A stretch of DNA of 64,000 bases from Pseudoalteromonas shioyasakiensis. GTDB taxonomy: Bacteria; Pseudomonadota; Gammaproteobacteria; Enterobacterales; Alteromonadaceae. Shown in pieces: positions 23,582 to 32,516 of the stretch. Made by a program: the position numbers and the translations under genes. The stretch lies in the NCBI RefSeq assembly GCF_001550135.1, contig NZ_LRUE01000024.1:434001-498000 (forward strand), written 5' to 3'. Each line of letters begins with the position of its first letter. Within the stretch, counting starts at the first letter, position 1. The notes under the pieces are model-generated. The model saw only the letters and a program-made list of their open reading frames with translations. It had not been told where the DNA came from and ran no database searches.

Positions 23582-25525
23582 CTACGATTTATTTGGTAAG
23601 CGATACAACTGTTCGGTATAAGCTAAATTGCTAAATAAGACGTGTGCTAAGGCTTTTTTGGCAAGCTCAACGCTGCTATCTGTGTTATCGATGGCAACTT
23701 GCGTTTTACTTGTAGAGTCATAGCGCCAATAGCTCACTTTTTGGTTTGGCATCAGGATCACGGCTTCACCATTTTCTACGTAAGCAAAGTTGTCGTAGTA
23801 CTGCATCATGGCGCGCTCAACAGGGTATTGTTGTGTTAAATCATAACCAAGCATGGGGGTTGCTTGCTCAACGCCTAATAACGACAACAAAGTAACAGGT
23901 AAATCAATTTGGCTGAATAAGCGAGTATCGCGCTTTGCATCCATATCACTATTTAGGATCACAGCAGGGATGTGAAAAGATTTAAGCGGCACAGGCTCTG
24001 AGCCAAACACGCGCACATCATGATCTGCAACCACTAAAAAGACGGTGTCTTGCCAGTAATCTTGCGTTTTTGCTTTTGCGATGAATTTACCGAGTGCATA
24101 GTCAGCATATTTAATTGCTAGATCGCGTTTGTAGTTTTCTGGGTCGTGGCCTTCAGGCAGTGTTACTTTACCCTCTGGAATATCGAATGGGTCGTGGTTA
24201 CTTGAGGTAAACACAAGGCTGAAAAATGGTTTGCCTGATTTATTTAGCTCACTTAGCTCTATATCAGCTTGATTGAACAAGTCTTCGTCGCTTGCTCCCC
24301 ATGACGAAATAAACTCAGGGTTTTGCATGTCATTAATATCGACAATATCGCTAAAGCCATTGCCTAAGAAAAAGCTTTTCATGTTATCGAAGTGACTTTC
24401 ACCACCATAAATAAACTGGGTGGTATAGCCTGTGCGGGTTAATACATCAGCAAGTGAGAAAAAGTTACGCTGAGATTTAGAAAGTTTGACCACCGAGCGC
24501 GAAGGAGACGGGGTAAACCCGGTTGTTACCGCTTCAATCCCTCGAACAGAGCGTGTGCCAGTGGCGTATAAGTTATCAAAGCCCCAACCTTGTCGATAAA
24601 GCTTATCGAGCTCAGGAGTCACACCAATGCCACCTAGTTCGCCAACAAAGCGTGCGCCTAAGCTTTCTTCTAAAATGATCACTAAATTCTTTTGTTTGCC
24701 TGTGTTAAAAGGTGTGTTGTTGGCAAGGGTAGGGATTTTCTCAGTGATAAACTGCTGTTTATAGGCTGCTTGCTTTACTGTTTGTAAAATCTCATCACGT
24801 GGCATGGTACCGTATAAACTACTGGCATTTTTTTCATTGCCCATATTCTTAATAGCAAATGCGACACTGTAAGTTGAATTAAGTGCCAAGGAGTTAACTA
24901 GTGAGTCACTTGAAAAGTACACTAATGCAGGGTTTAACGGGCGATGGCTTACAGTGCCTCTTGCGCTAATTAAGCAAACTAATAAAGCCGTAACGAGTAT
25001 CACCACTTGGCTAACCGTTTTAGCATTTTGCTGTTTGCTAAATGCTGCATTTATAAAACGATACGCAAACACACAACTAAGCGTTGCAATAATTAAGGTG
25101 CTTATCATGGCAAATAGGTGGCCATGTAATAGCATAGAAAAGACTTCTTGAGGGTAGTCTAGGTATTCGACAAATAAACGATTTGGCCGCACATCGTACT
25201 GGGTAATAAACGCGGGAGTCGAAGCCTCTACAACCACGATTAAAGTTATAACTATACTGCTATAAAAAGTAAAAACATGCTGAAATAAAGCGGTTTTGCT
25301 GCGCAAAAGCACATCAGCTACTAACATTAAAACAGCCAAGGCTGACAAGTAGCCTAAGCTGCTTAAGTCGACTCTTAAGCCTCCTAATAAAACGGCTAGG
25401 CTATCGCCATCAGCTAACCTTTGGTGTTGCCATACAAGTAAGGCAATTCTCGACAGTATAAATACTGACATTAAAATTAATGAAAAACGGAACAAAGGTT
25501 TTAAAACAGAAAGTTTTGTTGTCAT
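23582..25525 (-). CDS. LTA synthase-family sulfatase (membrane phosphoglycerol/phosphoethanolamine transferase type)
   Basis: 647 residues. Five membrane segments in the first 190 residues are followed by an extracytoplasmic sulfatase domain with LVIILEESLGARFVG (metal/nucleophile region), ATGTRSVRGIEAV (probable catalytic Thr), FIYGGESHFDNM and VVADHDVRVFGSEP. Gram-negative members transfer phosphoglycerol or related groups to periplasmic glucans or lipids; the acceptor here is unknown. It is the first gene of an operon with eptA and dgkA, starting about 175 bases from the divergent response-regulator gene. Confidence 0.85.
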   Translation of the reverse strand: MTTKLSVLKPLFRFSLILMSVFILSRIALLVWQHQRLADGDSLAVLLGGLRVDLSSLGYLSALAVLMLVADVLLRSKTALFQHVFTFYSSIVITLIVVVEASTPAFITQYDVRPNRLFVEYLDYPQEVFSMLLHGHLFAMISTLIIATLSCVFAYRFINAAFSKQQNAKTVSQVVILVTALLVCLISARGTVSHRPLNPALVYFSSDSLVNSLALNSTYSVAFAIKNMGNEKNASSLYGTMPRDEILQTVKQAAYKQQFITEKIPTLANNTPFNTGKQKNLVIILEESLGARFVGELGGIGVTPELDKLYRQGWGFDNLYATGTRSVRGIEAVTTGFTPSPSRSVVKLSKSQRNFFSLADVLTRTGYTTQFIYGGESHFDNMKSFFLGNGFSDIVDINDMQNPEFISSWGASDEDLFNQADIELSELNKSGKPFFSLVFTSSNHDPFDIPEGKVTLPEGHDPENYKRDLAIKYADYALGKFIAKAKTQDYWQDTVFLVVADHDVRVFGSEPVPLKSFHIPAVILNSDMDAKRDTRLFSQIDLPVTLLSLLGVEQATPMLGYDLTQQYPVERAMMQYYDNFAYVENGEAVILMPNQKVSYWRYDSTSKTQVAIDNTDSSVELAKKALAHVLFSNLAYTEQLYRLPNKS

Positions 25526-25571
25526 AGTCGTACTTACTTAATCGAAACTACGGCAATACTAGGAATCGAAA

Positions 25572-25599
25572 CTTAAGAAACCCTTATGGTAATCTTAAT
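25572..25599. promoter_or_regulatory. Triple CTTA(A/T)-type direct repeat, PmrA-box-like, upstream of the eptA operon
   Basis: CTTAAG-N5-CTTATG-N5-CTTAAT at 25572-25577, 25583-25588 and 25594-25599. The 11-base period and hexamer match the known PmrA/BasR box (HTTAAK-N5-HTTAAK). It lies 47-74 bases before the LTA-synthase-like start codon. The likely binder is the divergent OmpR-type regulator. Confidence 0.65.
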
Positions 25600-25629
25600 A
25601 TTTTCTAAACTAGAAAAACTTCAGTAAAT

Positions 25630-25646
25630 CTTAAGTGAATCTTAAG
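25630..25646. promoter_or_regulatory. CTTAAG-N5-CTTAAG box upstream of the two-component genes
   Basis: Perfect direct repeat CTTAAG (25630-25635), TGAAT, CTTAAG (25641-25646), 55 bases before the response-regulator ATG. Same form as the PmrA box, suggesting autoregulation of the two-component operon. Confidence 0.7.
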
Positions 25647-25700
25647 ATTCAAAGCGTAAGCTGATGACGCTAAAACGGTTTTTATCTAAATGAGTAACAT

Positions 25701-26375
25701 ATGAAATTGTTGATTATAGAAGATTCGGTGTCATTAAGACGTAGTCTACGAATTGGCCTTGAGAACCTAGGTTTTACTATTGATGAAACCGGCGATGGCG
25801 CTGAAGGTTTGAGTATGGCAATGACTGGTGAGTACGAATTAATCATACTCGACATTATGTTACCCAGTATTGATGGCATTACGTTATTACAAACCATAAG
25901 AGCAAAGCAGCTCGACGTGCGAGTGCTTATTTTATCTGCCAAGCAAGAACCAGAAGATAGAGTGAAAGGGCTACTCACCGGGGCGGATGATTACCTGACC
26001 AAACCATTTTCGTTTGATGAGCTGCATGCAAGGTTGTTAAATTTAATGCGTCGCGGCGGCCTGAAAACAATCAGTGATGTGATCCGCATTGATAACTTGG
26101 CTTTAAACTTACAATTAAAACTTTTGCAAGTTAACGACACCGTTATCGATTTAACCCCTAACGAATATAAAATAGTTGAGTGCTTGTTTAGTAATCAAAA
26201 CAAAGTGATCACAGCTGAAAAGTTAAGTACCTATATTGCTGGGCAATATGATTTAGTTTCGAAAAACTCCATTGAAGCGCACCTATCATCAGCGCGTAAA
26301 AAGGTGAGGGCAGCAGGTGGCGAGTTACCTATTCAAACAAAGCGTGGTTTTGGTTATATCATTCAAGGAAAATAA
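25701..26375 (+). CDS. OmpR-family response regulator (PmrA/QseB-like)
   Basis: 224 residues: receiver domain (1-115) with Asp7/Asp8-type acids (IIEDS), phospho-acceptor Asp51 in LIILDIMLPSIDG and Lys in DDYLTKPFSFDEL, then a winged-helix DNA-binding domain (about 128-222) with LTPNEYKIVECLF and the QTKRGFGYII end. Its stop overlaps the sensor-kinase start by one base. It is divergent from the LTA/eptA/dgkA operon, with PmrA-box-like repeats in between, so it probably controls both. Orthology to PmrA rather than another OmpR paralogue is inferred from context. Confidence 0.88.
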   Translation: MKLLIIEDSVSLRRSLRIGLENLGFTIDETGDGAEGLSMAMTGEYELIILDIMLPSIDGITLLQTIRAKQLDVRVLILSAKQEPEDRVKGLLTGADDYLTKPFSFDELHARLLNLMRRGGLKTISDVIRIDNLALNLQLKLLQVNDTVIDLTPNEYKIVECLFSNQNKVITAEKLSTYIAGQYDLVSKNSIEAHLSSARKKVRAAGGELPIQTKRGFGYIIQGK

Positions 26376-27784
26376 TGAAATCAATTCGCAGTAAGTTAGT
26401 AACCACATTATCGATTACTATAACTGGGCTAGTGCTAAGTATTTTAGTTGCTACCGATATCGCCGTTGATAGTTGGATTGATAACGAATTTAATCGTGGT
26501 TTGAAATCAAAAGCTGGCATGCTTATGTCATTGATTGATATTGACGAAGAAGAAATTGATTTTGATTTTTCAGGGCAATTCATGCCTGAGTTTTCTGGCA
26601 GTACAGAAACTGAGTATTTTCAAATCTGGTCGCAGTCTGGGGTTTTTGCGCGTTCAGAAAGCTTGCACCTTTTCTCACAAAAGAACCTACCTCTAGAGAA
26701 AATAAAGCTTGGAGAGACAAAAATCATCAATACCGAGTTACCTGATGGTCGCAATGGGCGGGTTATTTATACTCGCTTTATACCGCCTTTAGACCTAGAC
26801 GATGATGAAGACTTTATTGAAGGCGTTAACACCTCTTTGCAACAACCCATAACCTTAGCTTATGCGGCTTCATCAGAAGAAGTTGACTTTGTTTTATGGC
26901 TCATCGACGTTATTTTTGTTGTCTCTACTGTGTCAGTAATCGTATTCATTCGTCTATTTGTGCGTAAATCGGTCGACAGTTCTTTAGCGCCGCTGAATAA
27001 ACTAAACCGGGATATTAGCCAGCTCAGTATCGCTGATAAAAATGCAGTGATAACAATAAAAGAGCCTGTTAAAGAGCTGCAACCCATTGTTGATAGCTTA
27101 AATGCCTTTATACGGGAAAACCGCCAGCTTTATTTTCGTGAAAGACGCTTAACCTCGGATATCGCTCATGAGTTAAAAACGCCTATAGCTGAGCTTATTA
27201 ATATGGCTGAAGTGGCCATTCGTTTTCCAAATGAAAAAGAGTTTGAGGCAGACTTTAAACCCGAAGTGCTAAAAATTAGCCAGCGTTTAAAGAGTATTGT
27301 GTCGAACTTATTACTACTGCATAAGTACAGTGATGAAGCACTCCAAAAGCAAGATGCATGCGATTTAAATCAGGTTATTTTACGTACCTTAGAAAAACAT
27401 GATTTAGAGCGAATTAAGTTTGAGTTTCAAGATGATATTCCTGCCATTGTCAGTAATTTATTTGCCCTCGAATCAATCATCACCAACCTTGTAAATAACG
27501 CAAAGCAATATAGCCCCGACAAGAGTGATGTAACTGTAAGCACGCTACTGACGAAAGAGGATAAGCTGCAATTCTCTGTTACAAATGAATTTAAAGTACC
27601 TTTAACAGAAGACGATTTGAGCCAGTTATTTGATCCACTCTGGCAAAAAGACAGTGCCAGAACCTCTAATGATAACTTTGGGTTAGGCTTATCTATTGCC
27701 AAAGCGTTAAGTAAAGCAATTGACGCTGAACTTCAGGTGTCGTTAAGTGGGCAAAACATAACCTTTAGTTTGATTATTTCTTAA
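26375..27784 (+). CDS. Sensor histidine kinase partner of the OmpR-type regulator
   Basis: 469 residues: N-terminal membrane segment (about 8-28), periplasmic domain (about 30-165) with an acidic patch (DIDEEEIDFDF and LDLDDDEDFIEG) that could bind cations, second membrane segment (about 172-192), HAMP-like linker, HisKA with SDIAHELKTPIAEL (His265) and HATPase with NLVNNAKQYSPD and a GLGLSIAKAL end. Acidic periplasmic patches in PmrB and PhoQ sense iron, divalent cations or cationic peptides, so a similar input is plausible. It is translationally coupled to the regulator. Confidence 0.88.
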   Translation: MKSIRSKLVTTLSITITGLVLSILVATDIAVDSWIDNEFNRGLKSKAGMLMSLIDIDEEEIDFDFSGQFMPEFSGSTETEYFQIWSQSGVFARSESLHLFSQKNLPLEKIKLGETKIINTELPDGRNGRVIYTRFIPPLDLDDDEDFIEGVNTSLQQPITLAYAASSEEVDFVLWLIDVIFVVSTVSVIVFIRLFVRKSVDSSLAPLNKLNRDISQLSIADKNAVITIKEPVKELQPIVDSLNAFIRENRQLYFRERRLTSDIAHELKTPIAELINMAEVAIRFPNEKEFEADFKPEVLKISQRLKSIVSNLLLLHKYSDEALQKQDACDLNQVILRTLEKHDLERIKFEFQDDIPAIVSNLFALESIITNLVNNAKQYSPDKSDVTVSTLLTKEDKLQFSVTNEFKVPLTEDDLSQLFDPLWQKDSARTSNDNFGLGLSIAKALSKAIDAELQVSLSGQNITFSLIIS

Positions 27785-27859
27785 GGCTTTGCAGGCGTTT
27801 AATATGTGTGCAACACTGAGGTTATCAAAAAGAAATTAATAACAATAAGGAACAACACG

Positions 27860-28048
27860 ATGGGAAAAATTATAGGTATTGCTTTAATCGTTATTGGTGT
27901 GGCGCTAGCTGTATGGGGATATAACGTTTATGACTCTGCAAGTGCGCAAATTAGCCGCACGTTTAGTGGTGATACACCAATTGAAGCTTGGCTCGGTATG
28001 GTCGGGGGCGCAATTTGCGCAATTGTGGGTATTTTAAAAGTTAAATAA
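27860..28048 (+). CDS. DUF3185 family small membrane protein
   Basis: 62 residues from ATG 27860 with AAGGAA upstream. Two membrane segments (about 3-20 and 45-60) flank a short loop with YDSASAQISRTFSGDTP, the pattern of DUF3185. No known function. It lies downstream of the two-component operon on the same strand, but a 75-base gap argues for separate control. Confidence 0.7.
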   Translation: MGKIIGIALIVIGVALAVWGYNVYDSASAQISRTFSGDTPIEAWLGMVGGAICAIVGILKVK

Positions 28049-28114
28049 CCGCAAACATTGAAATCAATTAGCTAATACCTGATACTGTGTTTATATACAG
28101 TGTCGGGTTTGGCT

Positions 28115-30289
28115 ATGAAAACACAACTACCAGCAAAATATTATTTAAGTCACTTCTTTGAGCTTGCTGAATTTATTCAAGCTCAGTGCAGGCATCTGCT
28201 TTTAGAAGAGCAGCAGTTATTTCTTGAAAAGCTCCTTCAGCTTGATGAGCAAAGTTTATGTACTTTGCTGCGTATTTATTCTCGAAAGCCAAAAATCGTT
28301 GCTTTGTCATCATTAAATTATGAAGAGATCCCTAATCTGCACGGTGCTATTTTTAAGCTAAAGCAGCAAGGGCTGGTGGCACATCCTAGCAGCGATGAAT
28401 TAGATCTATTGCTTGAGCATTTAACCAAACCAACCCTGTTAACCTTATTAGCAAATGATGAGTTAATGGCGACTTATCCTGATTACAAAAAATCAGCCAG
28501 TAAACAGCGCTTGACCCAGCTGTGTAAAGAGCATATTGATCGTAACCACAGTGAATTAGAGTCGTTGTTTAGTCAGTTCGTGGTCAATAGCCGTAGTCAG
28601 TATTATGAATACTTTGAGTTTTTACATAGCGGCCGACTAAGTGGCGGTGATATAAATCATCAAAATCGTTTTGTGATGCGTGATTTAGGAATTGCAAAAG
28701 TACGTGGTGATGTTAATGAGAGCATATCGCGTTTTCAAACACTAGCCGAAGCACAAACGCATTATCAATTAAATAAGCTGCGAATGCAGTTCAAAGAAAG
28801 CGAGTCACACACAGAGTATCAGAACTTAGCCCAAGCACTTTTAGCCATTAGCTCAGAAGATGAATTAGCCCAGAGTATCAAAAACAAATTACTGATCCGC
28901 TTATATAAGCAGCTTAAAGAGCATGACTTAGCATTTGCATTTGAGTTACTTGAGCACTGTGAAGGCAGCAGTGAAGCGCAAGAGCTGGCAATTCGCCAGC
29001 GTTACAAACAAGGTGATAAAAGCTGGGTAGAACAAAAGCTTGAGCAAGTTATTCAAGACCCACTTGATGATGGCATTTTGTATTTTGCGGAAGACTTTTT
29101 ACAGCGTAAATATAACAAGCAACATCGCTCACGCTTAACACAAATGCTCATTAATACAGAGCATCAATTGGAGGTTGATGACATTTACCGAGGCGATGTT
29201 GAGCAAGGAGTGTGCGAGCACTATCAACAGCTTGGCAATACGGTATTTTTTACTGAAAATAATCTTTGGTTGAGTCTTTTTACCTTAACGTTTTGGCAAG
29301 AACTCTTTATAGAGACGCCGCATCCGCCGTGTAATGAATTTGATCTATATCCAAAGGTGTTGCTTGCTGATTGTTTTTACACAGTGCAACAAACACAAAT
29401 TGAACAAAAGCTTGCAAAATTCACTAGCAATGAAGCCTTGTATAAATATATCTGCAAAAACGCAGGGCAGTTTTACGAAGCCCCCAATAGCGTGTTTATG
29501 TGGCACAGCGATATGTTAGAGCCGCTAGAGGTATTAATAAAACACAGCCCGCTGACAAATTTAAAAGCGCATTTACTACAAATGACAAAAACCTTTAAGC
29601 AGCTTAAAGATGGCTACCCAGATTTGATGGTGCTTAAAGAGGATAAGCTCACCTTTGAAGAAGTGAAAGCCCCTGGCGACAAACTAAGACGTAACCAACT
29701 TGTCAGTATTGAGGTGTTAAAACAACATGGCTTTGCAGTGAATATCGTTGCGGTAAATTGGTTTAATGATCCGAATCGAATTTACAGTGTGGTGGATATA
29801 GAAACCACAGGTGGTGTTCAAGGTAATAATAAAATTACCGAAATAGCGGTTGTGCAGTTACAAGCGGGCGAAGTAATCAACCAATGGGCGAGTTTAATCA
29901 ATCCTGAGCGCAGTATTCCTGCCTTTATTACCAAGTTAACGGGGATAAACGCCGCTATGGTACGTGATGCGCCACGCTTTGCAGAGGTTGCGGATACCCT
30001 GCGCTCACTATTAAAAGGCAGTGTATTTGTTGCCCATAATGTAAATTTTGATTACGGCTTTATTCGCAAAGAATACAGTGCAATCGGGCAAGGCTTTAAA
30101 ATGCCAAAGTTATGTACCGTAGTTGAATCACGAAAAGCATTTCCAAAGCTTAAGTCATATTCGCTCGGTAACTTAGCGGCACATTTTGAATTGAATTTAA
30201 CGAATCATCATAGAGCGTTAGCTGATGCAACTGCCACAGCAGAACTGTTAAATCTGATTCAACAAACACAGTCAAAAAAGGCGAGTTAA
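28115..30289 (+). CDS. FAN1-like VRR-NUC nuclease fused to a DEDDh (DnaQ-type) 3'-5' exonuclease
   Basis: About 724 residues from ATG 28115 (a GTG at 28100 is possible). The N-terminal and middle part (about 1-545) resembles the bacterial FAN1-like proteins: KYYLSHFFELAEFI start, helical repeats, and a VRR-NUC PD-(D/E)xK site in YPDLMVLKEDKLTFEEVKAP. A DnaQ-like exonuclease domain follows at about 555-720, with VVDIETTGG (DED acids), VFVAHNVNFDYGF and HHRALADATAT. FAN1 cuts branched or crosslinked DNA 5' flaps; DnaQ-type domains degrade 3' ends. Both sets of catalytic acids are visible, so a single polypeptide may process both ends of a lesion. Weak ribosome binding site. Its 3' end forms a terminator shared with queC. 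Confidence 0.8.
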   Translation: MKTQLPAKYYLSHFFELAEFIQAQCRHLLLEEQQLFLEKLLQLDEQSLCTLLRIYSRKPKIVALSSLNYEEIPNLHGAIFKLKQQGLVAHPSSDELDLLLEHLTKPTLLTLLANDELMATYPDYKKSASKQRLTQLCKEHIDRNHSELESLFSQFVVNSRSQYYEYFEFLHSGRLSGGDINHQNRFVMRDLGIAKVRGDVNESISRFQTLAEAQTHYQLNKLRMQFKESESHTEYQNLAQALLAISSEDELAQSIKNKLLIRLYKQLKEHDLAFAFELLEHCEGSSEAQELAIRQRYKQGDKSWVEQKLEQVIQDPLDDGILYFAEDFLQRKYNKQHRSRLTQMLINTEHQLEVDDIYRGDVEQGVCEHYQQLGNTVFFTENNLWLSLFTLTFWQELFIETPHPPCNEFDLYPKVLLADCFYTVQQTQIEQKLAKFTSNEALYKYICKNAGQFYEAPNSVFMWHSDMLEPLEVLIKHSPLTNLKAHLLQMTKTFKQLKDGYPDLMVLKEDKLTFEEVKAPGDKLRRNQLVSIEVLKQHGFAVNIVAVNWFNDPNRIYSVVDIETTGGVQGNNKITEIAVVQLQAGEVINQWASLINPERSIPAFITKLTGINAAMVRDAPRFAEVADTLRSLLKGSVFVAHNVNFDYGFIRKEYSAIGQGFKMPKLCTVVESRKAFPKLKSYSLGNLAAHFELNLTNHHRALADATATAELLNLIQQTQSKKAS

Positions 30290-30300
30290 ACTCGCCTTTT
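30276..30300. terminator. Bidirectional terminator between the nuclease fusion and queC
   Basis: AAAAGGCGAG (30276-30285), loop TTAAA, CTCGCCTTTT (30291-30300). It includes the stop codon of the plus-strand gene and serves the convergent queC as well. Confidence 0.85.
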
Positions 30301-30329
30301 AAACTTAACCTGCCCCATTCTAAATAAGG

Positions 30330-30986
30330 TTATTCGTATTCGATAGGGTCAGTAACGTTATTTAAAGCAAAGGCTTCTAAGCGCTCTTGGCAGGCGCCAC
30401 ATTTACCACAGGCTTTATCGCGGCCGTTATAACAGGTCCACGTTTGGCTGTAATCAAGACCCATTTTTAAACCGTCTGTCAAAATGTCGATTTTGGTATT
30501 GTTTAAGTACGGGCTGAAAATTTCAACAGCGTCGTAATTGGCAATACGGCAAACATCATCCATTTTTTGTACGAATTCAGGACGGCAGTCCGGGTAAATT
30601 GCATGATCGCCTGAATGGGCACCGTAATAAACTTTACTAGCTTTTAAAGACACCGCATAACCCACAGCAAGTGATAATAAAATCATGTTGCGGTTAGGCA
30701 CAATAGTGCTCTTCATGCTTTCTTCTTCGTAGTGACCTTCTGGTACTTCGATATCATCAGTTAGTGATGAGCCACCAATCAACTGGTTGATCGCTGAAAT
30801 ATCAACAATCTTATGAGAAACACCTAACTTTTCACATACTTGAGCAGCTACTTTAAGCTCTTTAACATGACGCTGGCCGTAGTCGAAAGACAGGGCATAT
30901 ACTTCGTGGCCTTGTTGCAGGGCTTTATTTAATACGGTAAATGAGTCCATACCGCCGGAATAAATCACAACTACTTTTTGCGTCAT
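30330..30986 (-). CDS. queC: 7-cyano-7-deazaguanine synthase QueC
   Basis: 218 residues. The PP-loop motif SGGMDSFTVL near the N-terminus binds ATP. The C-terminal zinc site is formed by Cys residues in TCYNGRDKACGKCGACQERL. It converts 7-carboxy-7-deazaguanine to preQ0, the precursor of queuosine in tRNA, with ammonia and ATP. It is divergent from queE, which makes its substrate, across about 146 bases. queF, the next enzyme, is about 30 kb away in the same window (61174-62019). Confidence 0.95.
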   Translation of the reverse strand: MTQKVVVIYSGGMDSFTVLNKALQQGHEVYALSFDYGQRHVKELKVAAQVCEKLGVSHKIVDISAINQLIGGSSLTDDIEVPEGHYEEESMKSTIVPNRNMILLSLAVGYAVSLKASKVYYGAHSGDHAIYPDCRPEFVQKMDDVCRIANYDAVEIFSPYLNNTKIDILTDGLKMGLDYSQTWTCYNGRDKACGKCGACQERLEAFALNNVTDPIEYE

Positions 30987-31132
30987 ATCTGTTTTGCTCT
31001 TACTTTTGATAGAGGTTTACTTCAGGGCGCGATATACTACACGGCTCGGGCCTAAATAACAATTTTTGCGCGTGTTTTTGGTTTTTTTGATGGTATGTAT
31101 TTTATACCGTTGCGTCGTAAGTGAGATGTCTT

Positions 31133-31798
31133 TTGTACAAAATTAACGAAGTGTTTGAAACAATTCAAGGTGAAGCGAGTTTTACGGGTACACCTTCAAT
31201 CTTTTTACGTTTACAAGGCTGCCCTGTGGGTTGTGCTTGGTGTGATACAAAACAAACATGGGACGTTGATAATGTATATAAAGTGTCACTTGATGACACC
31301 GTTGAGAAAAAAGCAGACTCAGATCATTGGGCAGAAGCAACAGCGGAGCAAGTGTTAGCGCTATTTAAAGACCGTGGCTACAACGCAAAGCATGTGGTGA
31401 TCACTGGTGGTGAGCCTTGCATGTACGACCTAAATCCAGTGTGTGAATTATTACACGCAAATGGCTATTCGACTCAAATTGAAACCAGCGGTACATTTGA
31501 AATTTTAGTCCCTGAGCAGACATGGGTGACTGTATCACCAAAAATTAATATGCGTGGTGGCTATAAAGTATTACGCAGTGCAATGCAGCGTGCTGATGAG
31601 ATTAAACACCCAGTGGCAATGCAAAAGCATGTGGAAGAGCTCGAAGATTTATTCTTAAAAACAGGTGTGAATCCGCGTTTAGTGTATCTACAACCAATTA
31701 GCCAAAAAACCTCAGCAACCAAACTTGCCATTGAAACCTGTATTGCAAAGAACTGGCGTTTATCGGTTCAAGTACATAAGTATTTAGGAATTAGCTAG
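31133..31798 (+). CDS. queE: 7-carboxy-7-deazaguanine synthase QueE (radical SAM)
   Basis: About 221 residues if translation starts at TTG 31133, giving MYKINEVFETIQGE, the usual QueE start; a GTG at 31121 would add four atypical residues. The radical SAM cluster motif C-x3-C-x2-C is in GCPVGCAWCDTKQTW, and VVITGGEPCMYDL binds SAM. It contracts the pterin ring of 6-carboxytetrahydropterin to give 7-carboxy-7-deazaguanine, the substrate of QueC. It is followed at 31804 by heptamer repeats. Confidence 0.93.
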   Translation: MYKINEVFETIQGEASFTGTPSIFLRLQGCPVGCAWCDTKQTWDVDNVYKVSLDDTVEKKADSDHWAEATAEQVLALFKDRGYNAKHVVITGGEPCMYDLNPVCELLHANGYSTQIETSGTFEILVPEQTWVTVSPKINMRGGYKVLRSAMQRADEIKHPVAMQKHVEELEDLFLKTGVNPRLVYLQPISQKTSATKLAIETCIAKNWRLSVQVHKYLGIS

Positions 31799-31803
31799 GG
31801 TTT

Positions 31804-31831
31804 AGCCGTCAGCTGTCAGCCGTCAGCCGTC
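31804..31831. repeat. Tandem heptamer AGCCGTC, four copies
   Basis: AGCCGTC, AGCTGTC, AGCCGTC, AGCCGTC, beginning 6 bases after the queE stop. Same 7-base period as the CTCGTAA arrays at 31925 and 32444, but a different unit. Confidence 0.85.
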
Positions 31832-31886
31832 TGATCTGACCCCGATAAAGTAGACACGGGGTTTAATATTTCTAGTTAAAAACAAA

Positions 31887-31938
31887 AAAGCGTTGCACTA
31901 TGGCAACGCTTTTTTGCTATGTTCCTCGTAACTCGTAA
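31887..31938. repeat. Terminator hairpin plus two CTCGTAA heptamers (left copy of a duplicated module)
   Basis: AAAAAAGCGTTGC (about 31887-31899) pairs with GCAACGCTTTTTT (about 31905-31917), then CTATGTTC and two CTCGTAA units (31925-31938). An almost identical module with ten units lies at 32402-32513, so the small gene at 31946-32227 sits between direct repeats. Confidence 0.8.
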
Positions 31939-31945
31939 CTCCACC

Positions 31946-32227
31946 CTAACCAACAAAGAAAGTTGATCCAGTACAAGAAAAAATTCCAAGAAAAAATAAT
32001 ACTAATCTCAATATTTTGTTTTCAGGCACAGAAGGGATCTCCTGACCTGTGTGAGGGGCATATATGCTTTTATTAAGAATAAAAGCATATATATATCTAT
32101 AAAAGTATATAAAGAAGCCTAGGCATATTAACAATTTTTCAATTGGCTCGAAACCGATAACAAAGATCACTCCTAATGAGAACCAAATAACACCCAATAA
32201 AATAACTAACTTTTCTTTTAATAGCAT
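31946..32227 (-). CDS. Small membrane protein, unknown, lying between direct repeats
   Basis: 93 residues with three hydrophobic segments (about 6-27, 32-53 and 73-92) and a hydrophilic loop YAPHTGQEIPSVPENK. TAG stop. No family recognised. AAGAGAG upstream could serve as ribosome binding site. Nearly identical terminator-plus-heptamer modules (31887-31938 and 32402-32513) lie on both sides, which suggests that the gene was inserted by duplication or recombination between them. It could also be a spurious frame; the hydrophobic pattern favours a real gene. Confidence 0.5.
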   Translation of the reverse strand: MLLKEKLVILLGVIWFSLGVIFVIGFEPIEKLLICLGFFIYFYRYIYAFILNKSIYAPHTGQEIPSVPENKILRLVLFFLGIFSCTGSTFFVG

Positions 32228-32401
32228 AGTTAAGGCTCTCTTTTTTCGGTAGCCCTATACTTTTTGGCTCTTGAAAGCACTGCATAAAGCGTTCTAGTTA
32301 GGTAACTTGTAGTGAACAATATAATTGTTTTAAACCTAAATTTATTCCTATTTTATCTGCTATTTATATAAGTATGTCAATTGAGTCAGTGGCCTTAAAA
32401 A

Positions 32402-32513
32402 CAAAAAAAGCGTTGCACCATGGCAACGCTTTTTTACTATGTTCTCGTAACTCGTAACTCGTAACTCGTAACTCGTAACTCGTAACTCGTAACTCGTAAC
32501 TCGTAACTCGTAA
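32402..32513. repeat. Terminator hairpin plus ten tandem CTCGTAA heptamers (right copy)
   Basis: The hairpin AAAAAAAGCGTTGC...GCAACGCTTTTTT (about 32403-32435) is followed by CTATGTT and ten perfect CTCGTAA units (32444-32513), ending four bases before the bcp stop codon. The left module (31887-31938) has only two units. The array is not a multiple of 3 in unit length and is non-coding. Confidence 0.9.
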
Positions 32514-32516
32514 CTA

